NCBI RefSeq assembly: GCF_016598485.1
Contig: NZ_JAEMUW010000005.1
Span: 186,001-250,000, forward strand
DNA: 64,000 bases
Source: Micromonospora coerulea
GTDB taxonomy: Bacteria; Actinomycetota; Actinomycetes; Mycobacteriales; Micromonosporaceae
Reading direction: 5' to 3'
This document shows, one piece after another, positions 41,858 through 51,013 of this stretch (position 1 is the stretch's first letter; each line of letters opens with the position of its first letter). The notes beneath the pieces were generated by a model that ran no database searches, was not told the origin of the DNA, and was given only the letters and a program-made list of their open reading frames with translations. Position numbers and translations under genes: made by a program.

Positions 41858-43669
41858 TCACGGCAGGCGCCAGGCCTGGAAGGTGGGGCCGTCGGCGGGG
41901 AGGGTGACCACGCCGGTGGGGTCGGGGCGGAGCGCGGGCGCGCCGCCGTGGACGTTCTCTCCGGCGGGGAGGCCCGAGAGGCGGAGCGGGGTGCCCGGGG
42001 CGCGGCGGGCCAACACCAGGACGGATCCGGTCGGCGCCTCACGGAGGAAGACCAGCGTGTCCGGGTCGGCGTGCACCCAGCGCAGGCCGCCGTGGCGCAG
42101 CGCCGGCTCGCCCCGGCGCAGCGCCAGCAGCGACCGGTACGCGGCGAACGTGTGCTGGTCCCAGCGCTCCGGCCGGTGCCACGGCATCGGGGTGCGCGAG
42201 CCCTCCCCGTTGCTGCCGGTCAGCCCCAGCTCGTCCCCGGCGAAGACCACCGGCGTACCGGGCATGGTGGCGAGCAGGCCGGCGGCCACCTCCTGCCGCG
42301 CGGCGTCGCCGACCACCGTCCGGATCCGGGCCGAGTCGTGCGAGCCGAGCAGCTGCCAGGAGTGCACGTACGACCGCCAGGAGATCAGCGAGCGGTAGGT
42401 GTTCATGGTGGCCAGCACCGCGCCGGTGTCCCGCCGGGGCGCCCCGCCCGGAGTGCCGAGGAAGTTCGGGACCGGGGCGTCACCACGCCGCAGCCAGGAC
42501 CAGATCGGATCGGTGAAGCCGACGTAGTTCATGGTGCCGTGCCAGCCGTCGCGGTCCAGGTCGCCGGTGTGGTCGTGGCCGTGCTCGGCGAGCAGCAGCC
42601 CGTCGGGCCGGGTGTCGGCGACCACCTCGCGCAGCAGCCGCGCCACCTCGTGGGTGTACGCGTCCGCGCCGCGCCGGCCGGTCATGTTGGCCACGTCGAC
42701 CCGCCAGCCGTCCAGCCCGTACGGCGGGCGCAGCCAGCGGCGCAGCAGCGAGTCCCCGGCGGTGGCGAAGCGGCGGCGCAGCTCGGCGCTGCCCCAGTTC
42801 AGCTTCGGCAGCGACTTGACCCCGTTCCAGGATTCGTAGTCGCCGGTCGCCTCGTCGAAGTAGTACAGCTCGCGCTCGTGGGCGTTGACGTCCGAGGCGG
42901 CCCGGGTGAACCACTCGTGCGCGTCCCCGGTGTGGTTGCTGGTGATGTCGCCGAGCAACCGCCAGCCCCGGGCGCGCACCGCGGCGGCGAGCCGGGCCAG
43001 CGCGGCGTCCCCGCCGAGCAGCGGGTCGACGGTGTCGAAGCTGGCCGCGTCGTACCGGTGGTTGGAGCGGGCCGGGAAGATCGGCGTCAGGTAGACGGTG
43101 TTCACGCCGAGCCGTGCCAGGTGGTCCAGCCGCTCGGTGATGCCGTCCAGGTCGCCGCCGTAGAACTGGCGCGGCGTCTCCGGGCCGCGCCCGATGACGG
43201 GGGTGTCCCAGTCGCAGACAATGGCCCAGTCGGGCGCGGTCCGACCGTCGGCGGCGGCGGAGCGGGCGAACCGGTCCGGGAAGATCTGGTAGATCACCGC
43301 GTCCCGCGCCCAGGCCGGCGGCGGGGCGTAGCTGACCAGCTTGAAGTCGCCGTTGTCGGGCACGTCGTGGTCGACCAGCCCGGCGGCGTTCAGCCAGCGG
43401 TAGCCGGTGCCGCCGGTGAGCATGAACCGGTAGTTGCTGACCGGGTTGCGGACCTCGACGTCGGCCCGCCACCACACGTCGCCGCCCGCGCGGCGGTCGA
43501 CGCTGGCCTCGGCGAAGCGCGGTTCGCCGTCCCCGGTGGTCCGGACGTGCACCTGGCGCACGTCGGCGTCCGCGGGCACCCGGACGAAGACCGGCACGGT
43601 CTGGCCGAGCGCGGGCTCCTGCTCCGGGACGTAGGTGGCGGATCCGTCGTGGTGCGGGGGCAGGGGCAT
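41858..43669 (-). CDS. GH13 alpha-glycosidase (neopullulanase/maltodextrin glucosidase-like)
   Basis: 603 residues. An N-terminal beta-sandwich (WWRADVEVRNPVSNYRFML) precedes the barrel. The barrel has DAVIYQIFPDRFARS, DITSNHTG, nucleophile region DGWRVDVAN near 325, acid/base in LLAEHGHD near 360, and LGSHDSAR with the stabilising Asp near 443. No signal peptide is present, so it should act in the cytoplasm on imported maltodextrins. It is the last gene of the malEFG strand, 220 bases after malG, separated by a hairpin that may lower its expression. Confidence 0.9.
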   Translation of the reverse strand: MPLPPHHDGSATYVPEQEPALGQTVPVFVRVPADADVRQVHVRTTGDGEPRFAEASVDRRAGGDVWWRADVEVRNPVSNYRFMLTGGTGYRWLNAAGLVDHDVPDNGDFKLVSYAPPPAWARDAVIYQIFPDRFARSAAADGRTAPDWAIVCDWDTPVIGRGPETPRQFYGGDLDGITERLDHLARLGVNTVYLTPIFPARSNHRYDAASFDTVDPLLGGDAALARLAAAVRARGWRLLGDITSNHTGDAHEWFTRAASDVNAHERELYYFDEATGDYESWNGVKSLPKLNWGSAELRRRFATAGDSLLRRWLRPPYGLDGWRVDVANMTGRRGADAYTHEVARLLREVVADTRPDGLLLAEHGHDHTGDLDRDGWHGTMNYVGFTDPIWSWLRRGDAPVPNFLGTPGGAPRRDTGAVLATMNTYRSLISWRSYVHSWQLLGSHDSARIRTVVGDAARQEVAAGLLATMPGTPVVFAGDELGLTGSNGEGSRTPMPWHRPERWDQHTFAAYRSLLALRRGEPALRHGGLRWVHADPDTLVFLREAPTGSVLVLARRAPGTPLRLSGLPAGENVHGGAPALRPDPTGVVTLPADGPTFQAWRLP

Positions 43670-43714
43670 GAGGAAGCCTTTCGCGTCGATCGGACGGGGA
43701 GAAGGAGGGCCCGT

Positions 43715-43744
43715 CCGCCGCGGCCGGTCTCCCGGCCACGGCGG
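43715..43744. terminator. Hairpin between malG and the GH13 gene
   Basis: CCGCCGCGGCCGG and CCGGCCACGGCGG pair over 13 positions, with one G-T pair, around a TCTC loop. It lies between malG and the downstream GH13 gene on the minus strand and may act as a partial terminator. The remaining gap shows no gene. Confidence 0.5.
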
Positions 43745-43889
43745 TCAGCCCTGTGACTGCTCCGGTGTACGTCGACCCGACGCCCTTGCCGCAGCGTGCG
43801 ATTGCCTTCGGAGGGTGGCTCCGCCCGTGCGGCGGACCCGGACCACTCAGCTCGCGTCGCGCGAAGAGCGGCCACCCCTCCGCTTCAGT

Positions 43890-44789
43890 TCATCCCTTGA
43901 CCGCTCCGGCGGTGAGGCCGGAGACGATGTAGCGCTGGAGGAGTTGGAACACCAGCACCGTGGGGATCGCCGTGAGCAGGGTGCCCGCCGCGAACATCCC
44001 GAAGTTGTTGTTGCGCTCGCCGGCCACCAGGCCGAACATGCCGACCGCGAGGGTCTTCGACTCGGTGTTGGTGAGGAACACGTTGGCGATGATGAACTCG
44101 TTGATCGAGCCGATGAAGGCGAGCAGCCCGGTGACCGCCAGGATCGGCGCCACCAGCGGCAGCATGATCCGGAAGAAGACCTGGGCGTGCGTGGCGCCGT
44201 CCATGGTGGCCGACTCGTCCAGCTCCTTCGGCAGGGTGTCGAAGAAGCCCTTCATCAGCCAGGTGTTCGCCCCCAGCGCGCCACCCATGTAGAGCAGGAA
44301 CAGGCCCCACGGGGTGTTGAACCCGATCGCCGGCCACAGGTCGGTCACCGTGGTGAAGATCAGGAAGATCGCCACGATGGCCAGGAACTGCGGGAACATC
44401 TGGATCAGCAGCAGGGTGAGCAGCCCGACCCGGCGGCCGACGAAGCGCATCCGGGAGAAGGCGTACGCCGCCAGCGCCGACAGGAAGATCGACACGAAGC
44501 TGGCCACCCCCGCCAGGAGCAGCGAGTTGAGGAACCAGTGGACGAAGGCGGTCCGGCTGAACAGGTTCGTGAAGTTCTCCACCGAGGCCCCGGTGGGGAG
44601 CAGCTCGGTCGAGGAGAGCGTGCCGAGCGGGTTGAGCGCGGCGGAGAGCACGAACAGGATCGGGAAGACGCTGAACGCGACCGCCAGCACGCCGACCAGG
44701 TGCCGCCAGCCCACCTGGGCGAACCAGCGGCTTCTCGCCTTCCCGGTGGCGTTGCGGTTGGCGACCGGGGCGTCCGCGTAGGTGGTCAT
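43890..44789 (-). CDS. malG: Maltose/alpha-glucoside ABC transporter permease, MalG-like
   Basis: 299 residues with six membrane helices. The permease EAA loop reads ELDESATMDGATHAQVFFRIMLPLVAP, and NTWLMKGFFDTLP precedes it. The ATG at 44789 overlaps the malF stop as ATGA. It forms the inner-membrane channel with MalF for substrates bound by MalE. No ATPase gene lies in the cluster, as is usual in actinomycetes, where a shared MsiK ATPase serves several sugar importers. Confidence 0.93.
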   Translation of the reverse strand: MTTYADAPVANRNATGKARSRWFAQVGWRHLVGVLAVAFSVFPILFVLSAALNPLGTLSSTELLPTGASVENFTNLFSRTAFVHWFLNSLLLAGVASFVSIFLSALAAYAFSRMRFVGRRVGLLTLLLIQMFPQFLAIVAIFLIFTTVTDLWPAIGFNTPWGLFLLYMGGALGANTWLMKGFFDTLPKELDESATMDGATHAQVFFRIMLPLVAPILAVTGLLAFIGSINEFIIANVFLTNTESKTLAVGMFGLVAGERNNNFGMFAAGTLLTAIPTVLVFQLLQRYIVSGLTAGAVKG

Positions 44790-46426
44790 GAGTACACGTC
44801 CTCCTGCCTGCGGGTCCGCGAGAAGCTGATCGCCGAGACGGTCGCCACGATTGCGAAGATGAAGATCGAGACGGTGGCGGCCATGCCGAACTCGGCGCCC
44901 TGAGCACCGAACGCCAGCCGGTAGGTGTAGGTGATGAGCAGGTCGGTCGCGCCGTTGGTCGGGTTGTCCGGCGCGAACGGCCCACCCTCGGTGGTCAGCC
45001 AGATCGCGTTGATGTTGTTGAAGTTGTACGCGAACGACGCGATCAGCAGCGGCGAGAGCGCGACCAGCAGCAGCGGCAGGGTGACCGACTTGAACGACTG
45101 CCACGGCGAGGCGCCGTCGACGGAGGTGGCCTCGGTCAGCTCCCGCGGGATCGCCTGGAGCGCACCGGTGGCCACCAGGAACATGTACGGGTAGCCCAGC
45201 CAGAGCTGCACCAGCAGCACCGCGCTGCGGGCCGACCAGGCCTCCCCGAACCAGTCGACGTGCAGCCCGAACAGGCTGTTGACCAGGCCGAAGTCGCTGT
45301 TGAACATGTCCCGCCAGACCAGGAGCATCGCGAACGACGGCATGGCGTACGGCAGGATCAGCAGCACCCGGTAGAGGTTGGTGCCCTTCATCCGCGGCGA
45401 GTGCAGGGCGAGCGCGATGGCCATGCCGAGCAGGAAGGTCAACCCGGTGGAACCGATCGCGAAGGCGAAGTTCCAGACCAGGGTGCCGAAGAACGGGCCG
45501 GAGATGTCCGGGTCGGTCAGCACCCGGCTGAAGTTCTGCACCCCGACGTTGACCTTCCAGCCCTGGGCCAGCCGCTCGCCGTCGGCCGCGACGAAGGAGC
45601 CCGTCGCCTCGTCGGCGGTCCAGGTCTTGCCGGTCTCGCTGTCCTTGACGCAGTCGCACCCGGCGTCGTACGCCCGGACGGCCTTGCCCTCGTAGGCCCG
45701 GGACAGGCCGTTGGAGCGCAGGGCACCGCCGGGCGTCGGCACCACCAGGTTGGTGATCTCCGGGCTGCGGCCGCTGGCCTGGCCGAAGTTGAGGATGGTG
45801 TAGCCGTTTGCGGCGGTGACCTTGCCGGTCGGGCTGACGGTGACCTCGGCGGCGTCGAGCTTGCGCAGCCCGCCGGCGTCGCCGGCGGAGACCTCGCCGG
45901 TCTTCGGGTCGGTGACCAGGAAGACCAGCGGGCCGGTGGTCGGATCGCCCTTGGTGGCGATGGAGAGGGCGTATTCGGTGGAGCCCGGGACCTGCTTCAC
46001 TGAGGAGGTCTGGATGGCGACGATCGCGTCGTCCTTGCTGCCCCGATGGCCGTCGCCGAAGTTCGTGAAGGCGGTGCTCGCGGTGTAGAGCACCGGGAAG
46101 ACCTGGAAGGCGATCAGGAAGAGCGTGCCCGGGACCAGGTACTTCGCCGGGATGTGCCGGCGGGTGAGGTAGAGGTAGAACAGGCCGGCGGTGGTGACCG
46201 CCAGGATGGCCAGCCCGATCCACATCCCGGCCTCGACGAGCGGGAAGGCCGCCCAGATCGCGATCCCGGCCACCAGGCCGAGCAGGACCACCTTGACGAT
46301 GAGGCCGGTCGCGGTGATCGGCGCGTGGTTCCGCGCGTCACGGGAGGTGCGCGGGAGCCCGGAGCGGACGGGCTCCCGGCCCGGAGCCTGCGTGGCAGGC
46401 TCCGGGCCGGACAGCGACGTGCTCAT
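44786..46426 (-). CDS. malF: Maltose/alpha-glucoside ABC transporter permease, MalF-like
   Basis: 546 residues. Helices near the N-terminus are followed by a large extracytoplasmic insertion (about residues 100-275, containing GDPTTGPLVFLVTDPKTGEVSAGD and a DAGCDCV cysteine pair), equivalent to the MalF P2 loop. The C-terminal half carries six helices and the EAA loop ELTEATSVDGASPWQSFKSVTLPLL. Its ATG overlaps the malE stop by one base (TAATG). A perfect hairpin falls within its first 17 codons. It is the partner of MalG in sugar uptake. Confidence 0.93.
   Translation of the reverse strand: MSTSLSGPEPATQAPGREPVRSGLPRTSRDARNHAPITATGLIVKVVLLGLVAGIAIWAAFPLVEAGMWIGLAILAVTTAGLFYLYLTRRHIPAKYLVPGTLFLIAFQVFPVLYTASTAFTNFGDGHRGSKDDAIVAIQTSSVKQVPGSTEYALSIATKGDPTTGPLVFLVTDPKTGEVSAGDAGGLRKLDAAEVTVSPTGKVTAANGYTILNFGQASGRSPEITNLVVPTPGGALRSNGLSRAYEGKAVRAYDAGCDCVKDSETGKTWTADEATGSFVAADGERLAQGWKVNVGVQNFSRVLTDPDISGPFFGTLVWNFAFAIGSTGLTFLLGMAIALALHSPRMKGTNLYRVLLILPYAMPSFAMLLVWRDMFNSDFGLVNSLFGLHVDWFGEAWSARSAVLLVQLWLGYPYMFLVATGALQAIPRELTEATSVDGASPWQSFKSVTLPLLLVALSPLLIASFAYNFNNINAIWLTTEGGPFAPDNPTNGATDLLITYTYRLAFGAQGAEFGMAATVSIFIFAIVATVSAISFSRTRRQEDVYS
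46378..46408 (-). other. Perfect 13-bp stem-loop inside the 5' end of malF
   Basis: GGCCCGGAGCCTG and CAGGCTCCGGGCC flank the loop CGTGG. On the message it begins 18 bases after the first base of the malF ATG, just beyond the malE stop. It could protect the malE 3' end or slow malF translation, giving more binding protein than permease. Positionally it resembles the malE-malF intergenic REP of E. coli, but it is coding here. Confidence 0.6.
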
Positions 46427-47682
46427 TACTTGATCTGACCCGCGATGGTCTTGCCCGCGGCGGTGATCGTCTTGGCCGGGTCGGCGCCACCGATGATGGC
46501 GGCCTCCGCCTTGCCGAACGGGTCCCAGATCGCGGCCATGGCCGGGATCGCCGGGAGCACCTGGCCGTTCTTGCCGGCCTCGGAGAACTTGGCCAGGTCC
46601 GGGTCGGTGCCCTTGACCTGGTCGAAGGCGGCGGTCAGCGCCGGCGGGCGCGGCTCGGCCTGGTACAGGGCGACGGCCAGCTCCGGCTTGGTCACGTAGT
46701 TGGTGACGAACTCCTGGGCCAGGGCCTTGTTCTTGCCCTTGGCGGCGACGTAGAACGCCTGGACGCCCACGAACGGCTGGGCCTCCTTGCCACCGGCGAA
46801 GCCGGGGACCGGGGAGATGTCGTAGGAGATGTTCGCCTTCTTGGCGTCGGCGATCGCCCACGGGCCGGAGACCAGGAAGGCGCACTTCTTGCTGGTGAAG
46901 GTGGCGATCGAGTTCTCGCCGGTGATGGAGCGCTTCAGCGCACCCTCGCCCTTCTCACCCAGCTTCGCGATCTTCTGGAAGGCCGCGATCGACTCCGGCT
47001 TGCCCACGCCCAGGTCCTTCGGGTCGTAGTCGCCGTTGGCGGTCGTGCCGAAGAGGTAGCCACCACCCGAGGTGTACAGCGGGTAGACGTGGTACGCGTC
47101 GCCGTTCTGGCCGGACTGGAGGCAGAGGATCTCGCTGGCCTTCTTGTCGGCCTTGAGCTTCTTGCCGGCGGCGACCAGGTCCTCGATCGTCTTCGGCGCC
47201 TCGGGGGCCAGCGCGGTGTTGCGGATCAGCGCGACGTTCTCGGTGGCGTAGGGGACGCCGTAGACCTGGCCGTTGAAGGTGACGGCCTTGATCGCGGTCT
47301 CGTTGAAGCCGCTCTTCTGCTCGGCGGCGAGCTGCACCGGGTCGATGGCGCCGTTCTGCACCAGGTTGCCGATCCAGTCGTGCGCGCCGACCACGACGTC
47401 CGGGCCGCTGCCCTGCTGGGAGGCGGTGACGAAGTTGGTCTGCAGGTCCTTGGAGACGGCCTGCACCTCGACGGTGACGCCGTTGTCCTTGCCGAACTGC
47501 TCGGCGAACGGCTTGAGGGCCGCGGTCCGCTTGTCGTCGGCCCAGATCACCAGCTTGCCGGTGGCGCCCGCGGGCTTGGCGGACTCCTGGGCGGCCGGCT
47601 TGTCGCTGTCACTGCTGCCACAGCCGGAGGCGGCGAGCGCCAGGCCGAGGACAGCGACCACACCCGCGGTACGGATGCGCAT
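46426..47682 (-). CDS. malE: Maltose/alpha-glucoside-binding lipoprotein, MalE-like
   Basis: 418 residues from the ATG at 47682, five bases after AGGAG. The lipoprotein signal ends in LAASGC with Cys21. The mature part starts GKLVIWADDKRTAALKPFAEQF and includes GPDVVVGAHDWIGNLVQNGAI, YGVPYATENVALIRN and KKCAFLVSGPWAI, characteristic of maltose/maltodextrin-binding proteins. It is anchored outside the membrane and feeds MalFG. It diverges from the LacI gene across a region rich in GCAAG/CTTGC sites. Confidence 0.94.
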   Translation of the reverse strand: MRIRTAGVVAVLGLALAASGCGSSDSDKPAAQESAKPAGATGKLVIWADDKRTAALKPFAEQFGKDNGVTVEVQAVSKDLQTNFVTASQQGSGPDVVVGAHDWIGNLVQNGAIDPVQLAAEQKSGFNETAIKAVTFNGQVYGVPYATENVALIRNTALAPEAPKTIEDLVAAGKKLKADKKASEILCLQSGQNGDAYHVYPLYTSGGGYLFGTTANGDYDPKDLGVGKPESIAAFQKIAKLGEKGEGALKRSITGENSIATFTSKKCAFLVSGPWAIADAKKANISYDISPVPGFAGGKEAQPFVGVQAFYVAAKGKNKALAQEFVTNYVTKPELAVALYQAEPRPPALTAAFDQVKGTDPDLAKFSEAGKNGQVLPAIPAMAAIWDPFGKAEAAIIGGADPAKTITAAGKTIAGQIK

Positions 47683-47806
47683 CGGTACTCCTGTCGTCAT
47701 GGCGGCCCGCCGGGGGAAGGACGGTCCGCCAGTGGAAAGCTCTGAAAGTTCTTGCTGCCCGGCGCGGGGGGCCGCGCCGCTGCTCTCGCATGTTGCGGGG
47801 ACGTTA

Positions 47807-47874
47807 GCAAGACGTTGCAGCGAATGGAAGAGCTTGCAGAGCTGTACGCAAGAACTTGCCCCTTGAGCTAAAGT
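47807..47874. promoter_or_regulatory. LacI/MalR-type operators between malE and the lacI-type gene
   Basis: GCAAGACGTTGC (47807-47818) and GCAAGAACTTGC (47848-47859) share GCAAGNNNTTGC. A further CTTGC lies at 47833-47837 and another at 47751-47755 nearer malE. TAAAGT (47869-47874) is 6 bases before the regulator ATG, giving a leaderless promoter directly downstream of an operator. The arrangement suits repression of malEFG with autoregulation. Confidence 0.7.
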
Positions 47875-47880
47875 GCCGCC

Positions 47881-48963
47881 ATGCGCGCTCGACTGTCCGA
47901 CATCGCCCAACAGGCCGAAGTCAGCGAGGCCACGGTGTCGCGGGTGCTCAACGACCGCCCCGGAGTGGCCCCGGAGACCCGGCAGGCCGTCCTCACCGCC
48001 CTCGACGTGCTCGGCTACGAACGCCCCGCCCGGCTGCGCAAGCGCAGCGCCGGACTGGTGGGCCTCGTCGTACCGGAGCTGGAGAACCCGATCTTCCCGG
48101 CGTTCGCCCAGGTCATCGAGTCGACGCTGGCCCAGAGCGGCTTCACTCCGGTGCTCTGCACGCAGACGCCCGGCGGGGTCACCGAGGACGAGTACGTCGA
48201 GATGCTGCTGGACCGGCAGGTCTCCGGGATCGTCTTCGTCTCCGGCCTGCACGCCGACACCGCCGCCAACCACGACCGGTACCGGGCGCTGATCGCCCGG
48301 CCGCTGCCCGTCGTCATGATCAACGGGTACGCGCCCGGCATCGCCGCCCCCTTCGTCTCCTGCGACGACCGGGAGGCCACCGAGCTGGCCGTCGCCCACC
48401 TGGTGGCGCTCGGCCACCGCCGGATCGGCCTGATCACCGGCCCGGACCGGTTCGTGCCGGTGCAGCGCCGGGTGGCCGGCTTCCGGGCGGCGATGCCCCG
48501 GCTGGCCAACGTGGCCGAGAGCGAGCTGGACGAGCTGGCCGAGCTCTCCCTCTTCGGCGTGGAGGGCGGCGAGGCCGCCGCCGGTCGGCTGATCGAGCGG
48601 GGCGTCACCGGCATCGTCTGCGGCTCCGACCTGATGGCGCTCGGCGCCATCCGGGCCGCCCGGCAGCGCGGGCTGACCGCGCCCGGCGACGTCTCCGTGG
48701 TCGGGTACGACGACTCCCCGCTGATGGCCTTCACCGACCCGCCGCTGACCACCATGCGCCAGCCGGTCGCGGCCATGGCGGTGGCCGCGGTCCGGGCCCT
48801 GGTCGACGAGATCAACGGGCACGGCGCGCCGCACTCGGAGTACCTCTTCCGCCCCGAGCTGGTGGTGCGCGGCTCGACCGCGGTGGTCCGCCAGCCCGGT
48901 GCCGCGCCGGCCGGGTCGACGCGGCAGCGCCCGGTCACCCCGACCCTCGCCATCCCGGCCTGA
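47881..48963 (+). CDS. LacI-family regulator of maltose/alpha-glucoside genes (MalR-like)
   Basis: 360 residues. The HTH LSDIAQQAEVSEATVSRVLNDRPGVAPETRQAVLTALDVLGY at 5-46 is followed by a periplasmic-binding-protein fold (GLVVPELENPIFPAFAQVIE, GIVFVSGLHAD, HRRIGLITGP, GIVCGSDLMALGAI, VSVVGYDDSPLMAFTDPPLTTMRQP). It diverges from malE and precedes the alpha-glucosidase gene, the same neighbourhood as Streptomyces malR. CTTGC/GCAAG palindromes lie on both sides of it, so it probably represses both units until a maltodextrin-derived inducer is present. Confidence 0.93.
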   Translation: MRARLSDIAQQAEVSEATVSRVLNDRPGVAPETRQAVLTALDVLGYERPARLRKRSAGLVGLVVPELENPIFPAFAQVIESTLAQSGFTPVLCTQTPGGVTEDEYVEMLLDRQVSGIVFVSGLHADTAANHDRYRALIARPLPVVMINGYAPGIAAPFVSCDDREATELAVAHLVALGHRRIGLITGPDRFVPVQRRVAGFRAAMPRLANVAESELDELAELSLFGVEGGEAAAGRLIERGVTGIVCGSDLMALGAIRAARQRGLTAPGDVSVVGYDDSPLMAFTDPPLTTMRQPVAAMAVAAVRALVDEINGHGAPHSEYLFRPELVVRGSTAVVRQPGAAPAGSTRQRPVTPTLAIPA

Positions 48964-49047
48964 CCCCCCGCGCGGCGCGACCGTCCGCGGCCTCGTCGCC
49001 AGCTCGGCGACGTGGGTGGGGGCTGGCCGGGGTGACGGACGTCATTT

Positions 49048-49093
49048 CTTGCGCAAGGAATGCTTGACTCTTGCAACATTGGAGCGGCATTCT
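49048..49093 (+). promoter_or_regulatory. Operator and promoter of the alpha-glucosidase gene
   Basis: CTTGCGCAAG (49048-49057) is a perfect palindrome, extended to TTCTTGCGCAAGGAA. TTGACT (49064-49069) and CATTCT (49088-49093) with an 18-base spacer form a candidate promoter, and another CTTGCAA half site lies between them. It matches the sites around malE and the LacI-type gene. Confidence 0.65.
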
Positions 49094-49165
49094 GCAGGCA
49101 CCCGCGCCGCACCACCCACGCCCGCGCGCGGCTGCCGCCGCGCCAGAGAACGGGGATCGTCACCG

Positions 49166-50803
49166 ATGACCGCCGCCACCAACCCCACGCCGCAGACCTC
49201 CGATGACGACTGGTGGCGATCCGCGGTCGTCTACCAGGTCTACGTCCGCAGCTTCGCCGACGCGAACGGCGACGGCGTGGGTGACCTCCAGGGCATCCGG
49301 CAGCGCCTGCCGTACCTGCGCGACCTGGGCGTCGACGCGCTCTGGCTGACCCCCTTCTACACCTCGCCACAGGTCGACGCCGGCTACGACGTGGCCGACT
49401 ACCGCGACGTCGACCCGCTCTTCGGCTCGCTCCCCGACTTCGACGCGATGATCACCGACGCGCACGCTCTGGGCCTGCGCATCATCGTGGACCTGGTGCC
49501 CAACCACACGTCCAGCCGGCACCCGTGGTTCACCGCGGCCCTCGCCGCCGGCCCGGGCTCGGCCGAGCGGGAGCGCTACCTCTTCGCCGAGGGCAAGGGT
49601 GAGTCCGGCGAGCTGCCCCCGAACGACTGGGAGAGCATCTTCGGCGGCCCGGCCTGGACCCGGGTGGCGGACGGCCAGTGGTACCTGCACCTGTTCGACC
49701 CGGCCCAGCCGGACCTGAACTGGCGCCACCCGGAGGTGCGCGCGGAGTTCGAGGACGTGCTGCGCTTCTGGCTCGACCGGGGCGTGGACGGCTTCCGGAT
49801 CGACGTGGCCCACGGCATGATCAAGGCCGAAGGGCTGCCGGACGTCGGATTCAGCTCGACGACCACCGGCCAGCGCCAGTCCGAGCTGCTCGGCAAGGGC
49901 CGCCTCCCCTACTTCGACCAGGACGAGGTGCACGACATCTATCGCGCCTGGCGGCCGATCCTGGACAGCTACCCCGGTGGCCGGATGGCGGTTGCCGAGG
50001 CCTGGGCGGAGACCCCGCAGCGGCTCGCCCGCTACATCGGCCCGGACGAGCTGCACCAGGCGTTCAGCTTCGACTTCCTCGACGCCACCTGGTCGGCCGA
50101 CTCGTTCCGCAAGGTGATCGACACCGCGCTGGCTGAGTCGACCATCGTCGGCGCCCCGACCACCTGGGTGCTCTCCAACCACGACCGGCAGCGGCACGTC
50201 ACCCGGTACGGCGACGGCGAGGTCGGCCTGCGCCGCGCCCGGGCGGCCGCCCTGCTGATGCTGGCCCTGCCCGGCTGCGCCTACGTCTACCAGGGCGAGG
50301 AGCTGGGCCTGCCGGAAGTGCTGGACCTCCCCGACGAGCTGCGCCAGGACCCGGCGTTCCTGCGGACCGGCGAGAGCCGGGACGGCTGCCGGGTGCCGAT
50401 CCCGTGGAGCGGCGAGCTGGCCCCGTACGGCTTCGGCCCGGAGGGCGGCGAGCTGAGCTGGCTGCCGGCCCCCGCGACGTGGCGGGCCCTCTCGGTGGCC
50501 GCCCAGACCGGCGTGCCCGGTTCCACGCTCGAGCTCTACCGTGCCGCGCTGCGGATCCGGCACGCACATCCGGCGCTGGCCGGCACCACCGGCGGGGTAA
50601 CCTGGCTGGAGTCCGAGCCCGGCCTGCTCGCGTTCCGGCGGGCGGCCGGGGACGCCGAGCTGACCTGCCTGGTCAACCTCAGCGGCGCCGAGGTCACGAT
50701 CGACGGGTACGGCCAGCCGATCGTCGCCAGCGCCGACCTCACCGAGCAGGGCGCCGGACACGTCCTGCCGGTGGACGCAGCTGCGTGGTTCGAACGGCGC
50801 TGA
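49166..50803 (+). CDS. aglA: GH13 alpha-glucosidase (oligo-1,6-glucosidase-like)
   Basis: 545 residues from the ATG at 49166. VVYQVYVRSFADANGDGVGDLQGI, LVPNHTSSRHPWF, nucleophile in DGFRIDVAHGMIK near 210, acid/base in AVAEAWAETP near 276 and LSNHDRQRHVTRYG near 338 mark a cytoplasmic GH13 alpha-glucosidase. It would release glucose from maltose and maltodextrins taken up by MalEFG. Its own operator and promoter lie 75-120 bases upstream, separate from the regulator gene. The aglA name follows the Streptomyces arrangement and is tentative. Confidence 0.9.
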   Translation: MTAATNPTPQTSDDDWWRSAVVYQVYVRSFADANGDGVGDLQGIRQRLPYLRDLGVDALWLTPFYTSPQVDAGYDVADYRDVDPLFGSLPDFDAMITDAHALGLRIIVDLVPNHTSSRHPWFTAALAAGPGSAERERYLFAEGKGESGELPPNDWESIFGGPAWTRVADGQWYLHLFDPAQPDLNWRHPEVRAEFEDVLRFWLDRGVDGFRIDVAHGMIKAEGLPDVGFSSTTTGQRQSELLGKGRLPYFDQDEVHDIYRAWRPILDSYPGGRMAVAEAWAETPQRLARYIGPDELHQAFSFDFLDATWSADSFRKVIDTALAESTIVGAPTTWVLSNHDRQRHVTRYGDGEVGLRRARAAALLMLALPGCAYVYQGEELGLPEVLDLPDELRQDPAFLRTGESRDGCRVPIPWSGELAPYGFGPEGGELSWLPAPATWRALSVAAQTGVPGSTLELYRAALRIRHAHPALAGTTGGVTWLESEPGLLAFRRAAGDAELTCLVNLSGAEVTIDGYGQPIVASADLTEQGAGHVLPVDAAAWFERR

Positions 50804-50899
50804 GCCGGGTAACCCGCCATTGACCTGGTCGTCCGTTGTGCCCCGCGCCGACGGGCGACTGGGCAACCGACCCCTTGTGGTGGGGGGTGAGGTGGCGTC

Positions 50900-50931
50900 G
50901 GCGCCTCGGGGAGTCCGCTTCCCGGGGCGCC
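50900..50931. terminator. Hairpin after the alpha-glucosidase gene
   Basis: GGCGCCTCGGGGAG and CTTCCCGGGGCGCC pair at 12 of 14 positions around TCCG. It lies in the 210-base gap between two convergent genes and may terminate both. No coding feature is seen in this gap. Confidence 0.5.
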
Positions 50932-51013
50932 GGCGGCCATCTGGGAGCGTGGCGTTGCGGGCTGACCCGTCCGGGGTACCGGGCAGGAACCAAGAACCGG
51001 CTGCACCTCGACC

